Below, piece after piece: positions 18,173 through 27,182 of a stretch of DNA of 64,000 nt. Under the pieces are notes generated by a model. The model worked only from the letters and a program-made list of their open reading frames with translations. It did not search any database and had not been told where the DNA came from. The translations under genes and the position numbers were made by a program. Each line of letters begins with the position of its first letter. The stretch's first letter is position 1. The DNA comes from Rhodobacterales bacterium (lineage in GTDB: Bacteria > Pseudomonadota > Alphaproteobacteria > Rhodobacterales > Rhodobacteraceae). Where the stretch lies: positions 1 to 64,000 of the forward strand of contig PDRZ01000027.1 of the NCBI GenBank assembly GCA_002747035.1, written 5' to 3'.

Positions 18173-19237
18173 ATGCAGTTTTCAAAGATGTTGTCAGCGG
18201 TGGATGCCCATGCCGAAGGGGAACCGGGGCGGGTGATTACCGGCGGTGCGCCAAACCTTCAGGGAAACACAGTCTACGAAAAAATGCGGTGGATGGAAGC
18301 CCGTTGCGACGACATTCGACTGATGATGTTGCGCGAACCCCGGGGGTATCCGGCCTTGTGTTGCAATATGCTGGTTCCGCCCTGCGACCCGAAAGCGGAT
18401 GCCGCGTATATCATCATGGAGCAAACCGAATACCCGCCCATGTCGGGGTCAAACACGATCTGCGTGGTGACCGTTCTGCTTGAAACAGGTATCCTGCCCA
18501 TGATTGAGCCGGTGACCAATCTGACACTGGAAAGCCCCGCCGGGCTTATTGGAGTGCGCGCGGAATGTCGGGCGGGGAAAGTGACGCGGGTGACCTTCCG
18601 CAATGTTCCGGCTTTTGCCCTGCACCTTGACGTCGAACTGAACGTACCAGGGTTTGGAAAGGCGGTCGTGGACATCGCATGGGGCGGGATGTTTTTCGTG
18701 ATCGCGGATGGCGCACAGTTTGGGATCGATATCCACCCGGAGAACGGCGGCGATATCGTCAGGATATCGGAAGCCCTGCGTTTCGCCGCCGCCGAACAAT
18801 TCCCCGTAACCCATCCCGAAAACCTCGGGATTACCGGTCCCACCATTGCACAGTTGACCGGTCCGGCAACACGGGATGACGCCCACGGCAAATCTGCCGT
18901 CACCGTGAGCAGCGGCACGTTCAATCCTGCGCGGCCTCATGCCCTGTCCGGCGTGTTGGACCGGTCCCCCTGTGGCACCGGCACCTGTGCTAAAATGGCC
19001 GTACTCCATGCGCGCGGCTCATTGGGGGTGGGCGAAGCCTATGTGAACGAAGGGCCGATGGGCACGACCTTTACCGGGGAGATTGTCGAAACCACGACCG
19101 TCGGTGGCCGCGATGCAATCATCCCTACCTTGTCGGGGCAGGGTTGGATCACCGGATTGGCCAATTACGTGCTTGATCCCAGCGACCCATTTCAAACCGG
19201 CTTCACCACGTCCGACATCTGGGGACAAAACGAGTAG
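18173..19237 (+). CDS. Proline racemase family protein (Ser/Cys type; hydroxyproline epimerase or dehydratase)
   Basis: 354 residues of the proline racemase superfamily. The second catalytic motif DRSPCGTGTCA (Cys267) is intact, but the first motif, CGH in racemases and 4-hydroxyproline epimerases, reads MSGSNT with Ser91 in the Cys position. In the superfamily a Ser or Thr there is associated with trans-3-hydroxy-L-proline dehydratase or mixed dehydratase/epimerase activities rather than proline racemase. Transcribed alone, convergent with the ABC transporter operon. Substrate is inferred as a hydroxyproline. AGAGGTCCGAAC precedes the ATG. Confidence 0.85.
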   Translation: MQFSKMLSAVDAHAEGEPGRVITGGAPNLQGNTVYEKMRWMEARCDDIRLMMLREPRGYPALCCNMLVPPCDPKADAAYIIMEQTEYPPMSGSNTICVVTVLLETGILPMIEPVTNLTLESPAGLIGVRAECRAGKVTRVTFRNVPAFALHLDVELNVPGFGKAVVDIAWGGMFFVIADGAQFGIDIHPENGGDIVRISEALRFAAAEQFPVTHPENLGITGPTIAQLTGPATRDDAHGKSAVTVSSGTFNPARPHALSGVLDRSPCGTGTCAKMAVLHARGSLGVGEAYVNEGPMGTTFTGEIVETTTVGGRDAIIPTLSGQGWITGLANYVLDPSDPFQTGFTTSDIWGQNE

Positions 19238-19264
19238 AGCAACAACGGGGAGGCTCCCGTATCT

Positions 19265-19877
19265 CCTTGTGCCCGGCAGCGCGCCATTGCGGGATGAAAG
19301 GTGCCAGCATTTCATCCATCACGAAACAGGCATGGTCCATCTCCGGGCAATCATGAAAACGCCTGTGTCCCATACTGTCCAGCGTACAGCTGTGCGGGAT
19401 CCCGTACTCCAGGTTGAACCGGAGTCAGCGTGGCGAACAGGTCGACATCTGACGGGGACATCTGGTTCCCATTCCCATACCCGGTCATTTTATGGAACCT
19501 TCCATGGTTGATTGTTTCGCTTTCCGGGTCGTCATATTCGATATCCTAGACATAATCGGACGGGTGCCGGTAAAAGAACTCGGACCAGAAAAAATGGGTA
19601 ACCGCCCACGTCACTCCGCCCGCCTTGCGGACCCGTGCAAAGATATCCGGTTGCCTGATACGAAACACGTTTCCATTACCGGTACGGCCGTGCTCCTGTG
19701 GTGTCACCCCGGTATGAATGGAGGCATAACAGTTTGCTGAAATCGACAGCAGCACGGCCTGCATGGTCCAGCTTTGTGCCTCACCACTTTCAACCCAGTC
19801 TTCAAAATTGCCAAACAGGCAGCGCCAATTGCGCAGCGGTACACCCACCGGAATGATCAGAAGAATTTTTTGTCCAT
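19265..19877 (-). pseudogene. Alkaline phosphatase/type I phosphodiesterase family pseudogene
   Basis: A decayed gene on the minus strand. From an ATG at 19877 the frame breaks after six codons: six T on the plus strand (19866-19871) where seven would restore M-D-K-K-I-L-L-I-I-P. Then a long frame reads ...NWRCLFGNFEDWV...SWTMQAV...SANCYASIHTGVTPQEHG...RQPDIFARVRKAGG...FFWSEFF, a signature of the family. A TAG follows YRHPSDYV; the frame resumes DIEYDDPESETINHGRFHKMTGYG...SDVDLFATLT; after another shift comes CTLDSMGHR, DHACFVMDEMLAPFIPQWRAAGH, and homology stops near 19265. The metal-binding C-terminal part is missing. It could once have belonged to the transporter operon upstream. Confidence 0.82.
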
Positions 19878-19993
19878 GTTTCCGCTCTGCCCGACACGTA
19901 TGCGCCAGGATGTGGCACAGGTCCCCAAGTGCAGATAGATTTGGCAAAGTACCCCCCCCATGCGCACCCTGGCCAATCACATCCAGAGCGCTA

Positions 19994-20018
19994 GGAAGGG
20001 CGCAACAGACGCCCTTCC
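19994..20018 (-). terminator. Hairpin at end of ABC transporter operon
   Basis: A perfect 9-bp stem GGAAGGGCG/CGCCCTTCC with a 7-base loop, 16 bases after the ATPase stop on the minus strand. No T-run follows, so it may act as a weak or Rho-assisted terminator, or stabilise the 3' end. Confidence 0.45.
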
Positions 20019-20033
20019 CCATGTCAGTTGCCG

Positions 20034-21671
20034 TCAGTTGCCCGCGCTTTCCATCTTGCGATGCGCGATCACCTCTTCAAGCCACCCCAGCTTCATCTCG
20101 GGCACCGAACTGAGCAAGAGATCCGTGTAATCGTCAAAGGGTGGGGAAAGCACGTCAGTCTTGCCGCCGTAACGCACCACCTCTCCCTGATACATCACCG
20201 CGATGGAGTCCGAGATCGCCTTGACCGTCGCCAGATCGTGGGTGATGAACAGATAGGCCACATCCTCGATCTTCTGCAAATCCAGCAACAGCTTGAGAAT
20301 GCCATCTGCCACCAACGGATCAAGCGCCGAAGTTACCTCGTCACAAATGATGATCCTGGGTTTCGCCGCCAGCGAACGCGCGATACAGACACGCTGTTTC
20401 TGGCCTCCCGAAAGCTCGGCTGGATAGCGGTCAATGAACTTTTCACCCAGCTCAATTTCATCCAGCAACTCGACGATCCGTTTCTTTTTTTCCGCCCCCT
20501 TGTAGCCGAAATAGAACTCCAGCGGACGACCGATGATGGTGCCCACCGTCTGACGCGGATTCATGGCCACATCCGCCATCTGATAGATCATCTGCAATTC
20601 GCGCAGGTCGTCACGGCTGCGCCCGGCAAGATCGGGGGACAGATCGCGCCCGGCAAAGCTTATGCTGCCCTGGCTTGGTGGCAACAGGCCAGTGATCACC
20701 CGGGCAAGGGTCGATTTTCCAGACCCGGACTCTCCGACCACCGCCAGCGTTTGCCCCGGGTGTAGCTCGACATTCACGTTCTTGAGAACATCGAAATTCA
20801 ACCCTTTGTAGCGCGCGGTGATGTTTTCGACCTTCAGCACCGGCTCGGGTGTGGGGGCCTTTTCCGGGTGGTCGATGGAGCGCACCGAAACAAGCGCCTT
20901 GGTGTATTCCTCCCTTGGCGCATTGATGATCTGGTCTACTTCGCCATATTCCACCATGTCGCCCATCTTGAGCACCATGATGTCGTCCGAGACCTGCGCC
21001 ACAACGGCCAGATCGTGCGTGATGTAAAGCGCGGCAACGCCGGTGTCGGCAATCGCTTGCTTGATGGCCTTCAACACATCGATCTGGGTGGTTACATCCA
21101 ATGCCGTGGTTGGTTCATCAAACACCACCAGATCCGGTTCGGGACACAGCGCAAGCGCGGTCATACAGCGTTGCAGCTGTCCGCCCGACACTTGGTGCGG
21201 ATACCGGTTGCCGATGTTTTCCGGGTCGGGAAGGCCCAGTTTCGCAAACAACGCAACCGCGCGGGCCTCGGCCTCTTTCCGGCTGAACTTGCCATGAAAC
21301 ACCGCCGCTTCGGTAACCTGATTCATGATCTTTTTGGCCGGGTTAAAGCTGGCTGCGGCGGATTGGCTGACATAGGTCACCTCGCTGCCCCGCAACCTGC
21401 GCACATCGCGCTGCCCGGATCTCAGGATATCACGCCCGTTGACCCAAACCTCGCCCCCGGTGATTTTCACCCCCCCCCGGCCATAGGCCATGGTGGCAAG
21501 ACCGATGGTCGATTTCCCGGCCCCGGATTCCCCGATCAGGCCAAGCACCTTGCCTTTTTCCAGATCGAAATCGACGCCATGCACGATCTCGATGTCATGG
21601 GGTTTTTCACCTGGCGGATACACCGTGGCACCAATTTTCAAGCCGCGGACTTTTACCAGTGGTTCGCTCAT
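20034..21671 (-). CDS. ABC transporter ATP-binding protein, two fused ATPase domains (Dpp/Opp type)
   Basis: 545 residues carrying both ATPase domains of a peptide/nickel-type importer, equivalent to a DppD-DppF fusion. Domain 1 (about 5-265) has GESGAGKST and VSGGQLQR; domain 2 (about 280-530) has GESGSGKST and LSGGQKQR, each with a Walker B ending DE. Overlaps the upstream permease by four bases (21668-21671). It energises uptake by the two permeases encoded just upstream. Confidence 0.95.
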   Translation of the reverse strand: MSEPLVKVRGLKIGATVYPPGEKPHDIEIVHGVDFDLEKGKVLGLIGESGAGKSTIGLATMAYGRGGVKITGGEVWVNGRDILRSGQRDVRRLRGSEVTYVSQSAAASFNPAKKIMNQVTEAAVFHGKFSRKEAEARAVALFAKLGLPDPENIGNRYPHQVSGGQLQRCMTALALCPEPDLVVFDEPTTALDVTTQIDVLKAIKQAIADTGVAALYITHDLAVVAQVSDDIMVLKMGDMVEYGEVDQIINAPREEYTKALVSVRSIDHPEKAPTPEPVLKVENITARYKGLNFDVLKNVNVELHPGQTLAVVGESGSGKSTLARVITGLLPPSQGSISFAGRDLSPDLAGRSRDDLRELQMIYQMADVAMNPRQTVGTIIGRPLEFYFGYKGAEKKKRIVELLDEIELGEKFIDRYPAELSGGQKQRVCIARSLAAKPRIIICDEVTSALDPLVADGILKLLLDLQKIEDVAYLFITHDLATVKAISDSIAVMYQGEVVRYGGKTDVLSPPFDDYTDLLLSSVPEMKLGWLEEVIAHRKMESAGN

Positions 21672-22486
21672 CCCCGGCCTCCTTTCAACGATGTGGTCCG
21701 GTTCAGGATCCAGTCGGCCACAAGGTTCACGCTGATCGCCAATGTGGCAATCGCCACAGCCGGGTAAAGCGCGGCCCCGATGCCATAGTTGATCCCATCC
21801 GCGTTCTCTTTCACGATCCCGCCCCAGTCAGCGGCAGGGGGTTGGATACCCAGCCCCAGAAACGACAGGGTCGAAATGAACAGAACCATAAAAATGAAGC
21901 GAAGACCCATTTCGGCCACCAGCGGCGACAGGGCATTGGGCAGGATTTCGCGGAAGATCACCCATCCGCGCCCTTCCCCGCGCAGCTTGGCCGCCTCGAC
22001 ATAATCCATCACGTTGATATCCACCGCAACGGCCCGCGACAGTCGAAACACGCGGGTGGAGTCGAGAAACCCCATCACCAGCACAAGGATCGGCACGGTC
22101 ACCGGGGTCACCGACAGAACAACCAGCGCAAAGATCAGCGACGGGATCGACATGATCAGATCGACAAAACGGCTGAGCGCCTGATCGACCCAACCACCGA
22201 CCACAGCCGCCAGAAGGCCCAGAATCGAGCCGGTGACAAAGCTGATGATCGTCGCGACAGTGGCAATGAAGATCGTGGTGCGCCCGCCATAGATCAGGCG
22301 GGTCAACAGATCGCGCCCGATATTGTCAGTGCCAAGCAGGTGTTCCGAACTGGACGGCTCCCATACATCGCCCACCACTTCGGCCACACCATAGGGGGCG
22401 ACCCAGGGGGCACAGATAGCCACAAGAAAATAGAGCGAGGTGAAGAACAGCCCGATCACGGCTGCAACTGGAATATTCTTCATCAT
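21668..22486 (-). CDS. ABC transporter permease (DppC type)
   Basis: 272-residue inner-membrane permease of the peptide/nickel family, with an N-terminal helix (about 8-30), the cytoplasmic HLLGTDNIGRDLLTRLIYGGR motif typical of DppC/OppC, and five further helices with the EAA loop around YVEAAKLRGEGRGWVIFREILPN. Four-base overlaps on both sides show tight translational coupling. Partner of the permease at 22483-23442. Confidence 0.95.
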   Translation of the reverse strand: MMKNIPVAAVIGLFFTSLYFLVAICAPWVAPYGVAEVVGDVWEPSSSEHLLGTDNIGRDLLTRLIYGGRTTIFIATVATIISFVTGSILGLLAAVVGGWVDQALSRFVDLIMSIPSLIFALVVLSVTPVTVPILVLVMGFLDSTRVFRLSRAVAVDINVMDYVEAAKLRGEGRGWVIFREILPNALSPLVAEMGLRFIFMVLFISTLSFLGLGIQPPAADWGGIVKENADGINYGIGAALYPAVAIATLAISVNLVADWILNRTTSLKGGRG

Positions 22487-23442
22487 TTCGGATGCCTCAA
22501 CCTTGGGTTAGACAGGATCGCGACAATATCCGCCACCATGTTCAGACTGATATAGACGGCCGCAAAAACAAGGCCACAGGCCTGAACTACGGGCACATCA
22601 CGCTTGCTGACATGATCGACAAGATACTGTCCCATGCCGGGATAAACGAACACCACTTCAATCACCACAACCCCCACGACAAGGTAGGCGAGGTTCAACA
22701 TGACCACGTTCACAATCGGTGCAACCGAGTTGGGGAAGGCATGTTTCCAGATGATGGTGAACATGCTCAGCCCCTTGAGTTCCGCAGTTTCGACATAGGC
22801 CGATTGCATAACGTTTAGAATCGCGGCCCGGGTCATACGCATCATGTGCGCCAAAATCACTAGGGTCAGCACCATAACCGGCAGAGCAATCGCCTCAAGC
22901 TTGGTCATGATATCCGCATCGGGACGGAACCCGATGGCCGTCGGCATAAGCCAGCGAAGCTTTACCCCGACAAAGAACATCAGCACATAGGCAATCAGGA
23001 ATTCGGGAACCGAGATCGAAGCGAGCGTCACGCCCGAAATCAGCTTGTCGGGCCAACGTTCCCGGAAACGCACGGCAAGAAGGCCGAGGAAAATCGCCAG
23101 CGGGACCGAAATGATCGCCGCCCACATCGCCAGGAACAAAGTGTTCTGCAAGCGGGCCGCAAGGATCGGCGCGATTTCCTGACGGCTGGTCAGCGCCGTG
23201 CCAAGATCGCCCTGAATCGCGCCGCCCAGCCAGTTAAAATAGCGCGACACGACAGGTTCGTTCAACCCCAGTTCCTCGCGCAGATTGGCAAGGCTCTGCT
23301 CGGTGGCGGACTGACCCAGAATGGATTGCGCCACGTCCCCCGGCAGAATGATCGTTCCGGCAAAAATCAGGATCGAAACCAGAAACATGAGAAGCAGGCT
23401 CAGCGCAATGCGCTGAGCCAAAAGGCGTACAATCGGTGACAT
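22483..23442 (-). CDS. ABC transporter permease (DppB type)
   Basis: 319-residue inner-membrane permease. The N-terminal helix (about 10-30) is followed by FAGTIILPGDVAQSILG, the typical DppB/OppB periplasmic start, and six helices in all; the EAA-like loop is YVETAELKGLSMFTIIWKHAFPN. It begins one base after the substrate-binding protein stop and overlaps the next permease by four bases. Confidence 0.95.
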   Translation of the reverse strand: MSPIVRLLAQRIALSLLLMFLVSILIFAGTIILPGDVAQSILGQSATEQSLANLREELGLNEPVVSRYFNWLGGAIQGDLGTALTSRQEIAPILAARLQNTLFLAMWAAIISVPLAIFLGLLAVRFRERWPDKLISGVTLASISVPEFLIAYVLMFFVGVKLRWLMPTAIGFRPDADIMTKLEAIALPVMVLTLVILAHMMRMTRAAILNVMQSAYVETAELKGLSMFTIIWKHAFPNSVAPIVNVVMLNLAYLVVGVVVIEVVFVYPGMGQYLVDHVSKRDVPVVQACGLVFAAVYISLNMVADIVAILSNPRLRHPK

Positions 23443-23443
23443 A

Positions 23444-25030
23444 TCAGCCCGTCACCCACATCCGCAACGGTGCATAATTATGCATCAGAGCAAAGCCCGG
23501 CACGTCTTCGACCCAACCGGCCACGCGATCAGAATGCGCGTCGATGAAATCGTTGAACATCGGACAAATCAGCCCGCCTTCGTTCCGCAACAAGGTAGAC
23601 ATATCCGCATACATCTGCGTGCGCTTGGCATCGTCAAGTTCGGCCCGAGCCGCGACCAGCAATTGATCGAATTGCGGGTTGTTAAACTTGGTGTCATTCC
23701 ACTCCGCACTCGACAGATACGCGGTCGAAAACATCTGATCCTGGGTCGGACGCCCGCTCCAGTACGAGGTGCAGAACGGCTTGGCATTCCAGACCTCCGA
23801 CCAATAGCCGTCATTGGGTTCGCGCTTGACCTTCATCGGAATACCGGCGGCGTTCAGACTTTGCTGGAACAACGCCGACGCATCCGGCGCGCCGGGGAAC
23901 GAATTTTCAGAGGTGCGCAGCAGGATCGGATCGGTATGGCCCGATTTTTTCCAGTGGTGCGCGGCCTTATCCGGATCGTATTCACGCTGTTCGGCCGGGG
24001 TAAAATAAGGATAAGAGGCGTTGATCGGCGTATCATTCCCGACCGAGCCAAAGCCAAACAGCACCTTATCGACCATCTCCTGACGGTTGATACCGTATTT
24101 CAACGCCATCATCACGTCCTTGTTGTTGAACGGTGCGGTGTTCACATGCGCGATGAACACGTAATGGCCGGGGCCAGCGGTACGGGTGACATTCACACCG
24201 GGCGCGCGCGCGACCAAACCGGCGGTGCGCGGCGGAACGCGGTCAATCATGTCAACCTGCCCCGATTGAAGCGCCGCAACCCGTGCCGTGGTGTCGTTGA
24301 TCACGATCACCTCAATAGTTGCCGCATTGCCCAGATCTCCCCAGTAATTCGGGTTTTTCTCAGCCACAAAGCGCACGCCCATCTCAACGCTTTTCAAAGT
24401 GTAAGGACCGGTCCCGATCGCCGCGTTCGGATCGGCCTTGCCGCCGCCGGGCTGAATGATCAGGTGGTAATCGGCCATCAGGAAGGGCAGGTCGGCATTT
24501 GGACCGTCCAGTTCAATGATCACCTTCCTGCCATCGGCGGTCATGTTCTTGATACCTTTGACAAGCCCAAGCGCACCGGATTTCGATTCTTCCCCAGCAT
24601 GACGGTCGATGGTTTCGATCACATCCTGGGCCGTGACCTCTTTGCCGTTGGAAAAGGTAACGCCGTCGCGCAGGGTAAATGTCCAAACCGACGCATCCGC
24701 CGACCCCTCCCAGCTTTCGGCAACCTTGCCCTGAAGCCCGCCATCATCGGAAAGCTCGACCAGCGGCTCGCCCCAAAGGCGCAGCACCGTCACCGCCACC
24801 TCGTTCGCCGCCAGCGCCGGATCAAGACTGTCCGTGGTCGCCCCGCCCTGCACACCCACGCGCAGGGTGCCTCCCTTCTGCGGCCCTGCGGCATGAACGG
24901 CGGTAGACAGCATGGTACCCGCAGCAGCAGCGGTAAAGCCCAGCGCACCCATCTTGCCCATAAACGCCCGGCGCGACATAAAGCCCAGCGCGGCCTGACG
25001 CTTCAAAAATTCGATATATGATTTGTCCAT
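23444..25030 (-). CDS. ABC transporter substrate-binding protein (SBP family 5, Tat-exported)
   Basis: A 528-residue periplasmic binding protein for peptides or similar solutes. The N-terminus has a twin-arginine signal (SRRAFMGKMG, Arg20-Arg21, then a hydrophobic stretch to about Ala48). The SBP_bac_5 fold is seen from KGGTLRVGVQGG through VAESWEGSADASVWTFTLRDG to the C-terminus. Export in folded form via Tat is common for this family in Rhodobacterales. First transporter gene, 129 bases after the CocE/S15 hydrolase; the gap holds a small CGTCGC/GCGACG hairpin. Substrate not predictable from sequence. Confidence 0.94.
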   Translation of the reverse strand: MDKSYIEFLKRQAALGFMSRRAFMGKMGALGFTAAAAGTMLSTAVHAAGPQKGGTLRVGVQGGATTDSLDPALAANEVAVTVLRLWGEPLVELSDDGGLQGKVAESWEGSADASVWTFTLRDGVTFSNGKEVTAQDVIETIDRHAGEESKSGALGLVKGIKNMTADGRKVIIELDGPNADLPFLMADYHLIIQPGGGKADPNAAIGTGPYTLKSVEMGVRFVAEKNPNYWGDLGNAATIEVIVINDTTARVAALQSGQVDMIDRVPPRTAGLVARAPGVNVTRTAGPGHYVFIAHVNTAPFNNKDVMMALKYGINRQEMVDKVLFGFGSVGNDTPINASYPYFTPAEQREYDPDKAAHHWKKSGHTDPILLRTSENSFPGAPDASALFQQSLNAAGIPMKVKREPNDGYWSEVWNAKPFCTSYWSGRPTQDQMFSTAYLSSAEWNDTKFNNPQFDQLLVAARAELDDAKRTQMYADMSTLLRNEGGLICPMFNDFIDAHSDRVAGWVEDVPGFALMHNYAPLRMWVTG

Positions 25031-25159
25031 CTAGATGGTCTCCCCTTTAGGATCTGTCGTCGCTTCCTGCGACGTTGTCGTTTTTTCTCCCTCGCCAGCG
25101 TCGCCGATCCTGCCCCGTCCTGCAAGCGGTTTTTAGCGGCATCATCCCCATGTCAGCTT

Positions 25160-27112
25160 TCACAGACACTCGCGCGGGATGCTCTTTTTCACTGATTTTT
25201 CAAAGACCAGTTGGTCGTTTTCATAAGCCTCCAATGTCGCAGAAATATGAAACCAGGCACAATCCCCCGTCATTTCCGACCTAGTTTCTGTACGCAGCCG
25301 TATGCCGTCTCTCGACATCTCTTCGACCCAGTATACCTGCCCTCGCGCAGAAAATGGGTCGTCTGGATGGATCAACCATTTTTCATGTGCCTCCCCCCCA
25401 GAGACCAAGCCGTGACCCAAATCCCGACGCATCCCAAAATCGTCTTCTATGACCAGCTTCACGACACCCGAGGCCATATCCACCTCTCTTACGCGTCTGT
25501 TTCTGTCTGGGCGCAACTCTTCCACCTGCCAAGGCTCTGCCATATCCGGTTCGGGAAATCTGCGTTCCCGGCCTAAATCATGCTGACACGGCACATCCAA
25601 CTCACCCGCCAGAACCGTAAACCCCTCGCTCTTCACCGATGGCCAGATGAGCGGCCAATAGGCGCTGGATAGCGACAGTCTCAGCCTGCCTCCGGCTGGC
25701 AGGCAATAGGCGATGTGATCAAGGGGAACGGTGACGTCGTACACCTGCCCCGGAACCATGTCGGACGGGGAAACGTGTCCCTCGCGGTGACACAGATTCA
25801 GTACGCCATAGGTGATCCGCGTACTTGCCCCGTCTTCATGCACATGGTTCAGACGCACCGCAATCTGCCCCTGCTCTGCACCTGCCCGGATACGAAGCCG
25901 CAGGACGGGGGCACCTATGATCGCACACTCCCCCGCGAATGGGCCGGTGTCAAAACACACCGAACGCCCGTCATCACCGCGCTGATCCCCCGGCATTTCA
26001 GGACCCAGCCATATGGCACAGTATTCACCACCATCCGCTCCGGTATCCTGTGGGCTTTGCACCAAAACTTCCAGCGGGCCAGGGTCGCCCAACCCGTTTG
26101 GACCAATTGGAAAGGTTCGAGTGACCCTCGCCCCTGCATCGACCCAGCGCCCCGGACGGTGCGTGTACCATGACGCCGGACGCACACCCTCCATCAGATA
26201 AACCGACAGGTCCGGGTCATCCTCAACCCCGGTATCAATTCCCTTCAGCCACCGGTCCCACCACCTCAGCGCCTCTTGAAGAAAACCGATACGGGGCTCA
26301 GGCACGGCAAAATGTGGGTATTTATGCACCCAGGGCCCGATAACTCCTTTGGCACCGGGGATGCTCTCCACGATGGCGGGCACCGCATTCTTATACGCAT
26401 CCCCCCATCCGCCATAGGCCAAAACCTTGGCCTTGATCGCGCTGTAGTCTTCACAGACCGACCCATGTCGCCAATAGGCATCCCGCCTTTGATGCTGTAA
26501 CCAAACTGCGGGCAGAAAGGGTTCGGCTTCAAGCCGTTCCAGCCACATTTCACGCCAATCCGCGCGCAATGCCGGATCCGGCGCACGGCTGGAATAGGCC
26601 CACATCGTGCCGCCCCAGCCAAGGTTTTCATTCAACAGGCATCCGCCTTTGTAATGAATGTCATCGGCATAGCGATCCACGGTCGAACAAAGGGTTATCA
26701 CAGCCTTGAGAGGTTCAGGGTTCAGTGCCGCCACCTGCAGGCCGTTGAAACCGCCCCAGCTGATCCCCATCATGCCCACGGTGCCGTTGCACCACGGCTG
26801 TGCGGAAAGCCAATGGATCACCTCGACCGCGTCGGCCTGTTCCTGTTCGGTGTATTCATCCATCATCACACCGTAACTGTCTCCGTTACCGCGCATATCC
26901 ACGCGAACACAGGCATACCCATGTCGTGCAAAATAGGGATGTGTCAGCGCATCACGCGCGCAGGTTCCATCGCGTTTTCGATAAGGCAGGTATTCAAGAA
27001 TAACCGGAACCGGTTTTTGCAGCACATCAACAGGGCGCCAGACCCGCGCGGACAACCGACAGCCGTCGCTTAGCACAATCCCAAGATCGTCTATCTCTTC
27101 TATCTCTGTCAT
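25160..27112 (-). CDS. CocE/NonD family hydrolase (peptidase S15-like)
   Basis: 650 residues. The N-terminal alpha/beta-hydrolase domain has the nucleophile elbow GISWGG (Ser118) and the oxyanion region LEYLPYRKRDGT; the C-terminal jelly-roll X-Pro dipeptidyl-peptidase domain covers about 320-560, and about 90 extra residues follow. Family members are X-prolyl dipeptidyl aminopeptidases, cocaine esterases and acylases. No signal peptide, so cytoplasmic. It heads the operon with the peptide-type ABC importer, which fits hydrolysis of an imported peptide or ester. A candidate promoter lies at 27133-27161. Confidence 0.9.
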   Translation of the reverse strand: MTEIEEIDDLGIVLSDGCRLSARVWRPVDVLQKPVPVILEYLPYRKRDGTCARDALTHPYFARHGYACVRVDMRGNGDSYGVMMDEYTEQEQADAVEVIHWLSAQPWCNGTVGMMGISWGGFNGLQVAALNPEPLKAVITLCSTVDRYADDIHYKGGCLLNENLGWGGTMWAYSSRAPDPALRADWREMWLERLEAEPFLPAVWLQHQRRDAYWRHGSVCEDYSAIKAKVLAYGGWGDAYKNAVPAIVESIPGAKGVIGPWVHKYPHFAVPEPRIGFLQEALRWWDRWLKGIDTGVEDDPDLSVYLMEGVRPASWYTHRPGRWVDAGARVTRTFPIGPNGLGDPGPLEVLVQSPQDTGADGGEYCAIWLGPEMPGDQRGDDGRSVCFDTGPFAGECAIIGAPVLRLRIRAGAEQGQIAVRLNHVHEDGASTRITYGVLNLCHREGHVSPSDMVPGQVYDVTVPLDHIAYCLPAGGRLRLSLSSAYWPLIWPSVKSEGFTVLAGELDVPCQHDLGRERRFPEPDMAEPWQVEELRPDRNRRVREVDMASGVVKLVIEDDFGMRRDLGHGLVSGGEAHEKWLIHPDDPFSARGQVYWVEEMSRDGIRLRTETRSEMTGDCAWFHISATLEAYENDQLVFEKSVKKSIPRECL

Positions 27113-27132
27113 GTGCCCCCCTTGAGTACGCG

Positions 27133-27161
27133 ATGTTCCGACGAGGGGGGATTCGTGTCAA
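27133..27161 (-). promoter_or_regulatory. Candidate promoter of hydrolase-transporter operon
   Basis: Minus strand TTGACA (27156-27161), 17-base spacer, GAACAT (27133-27138), about 20 bases before the hydrolase start. The -35 is consensus, the -10 is weak, suggesting a regulated promoter. Confidence 0.4.
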
Positions 27162-27182
27162 TCATGCGTCACGGAAGGATGA

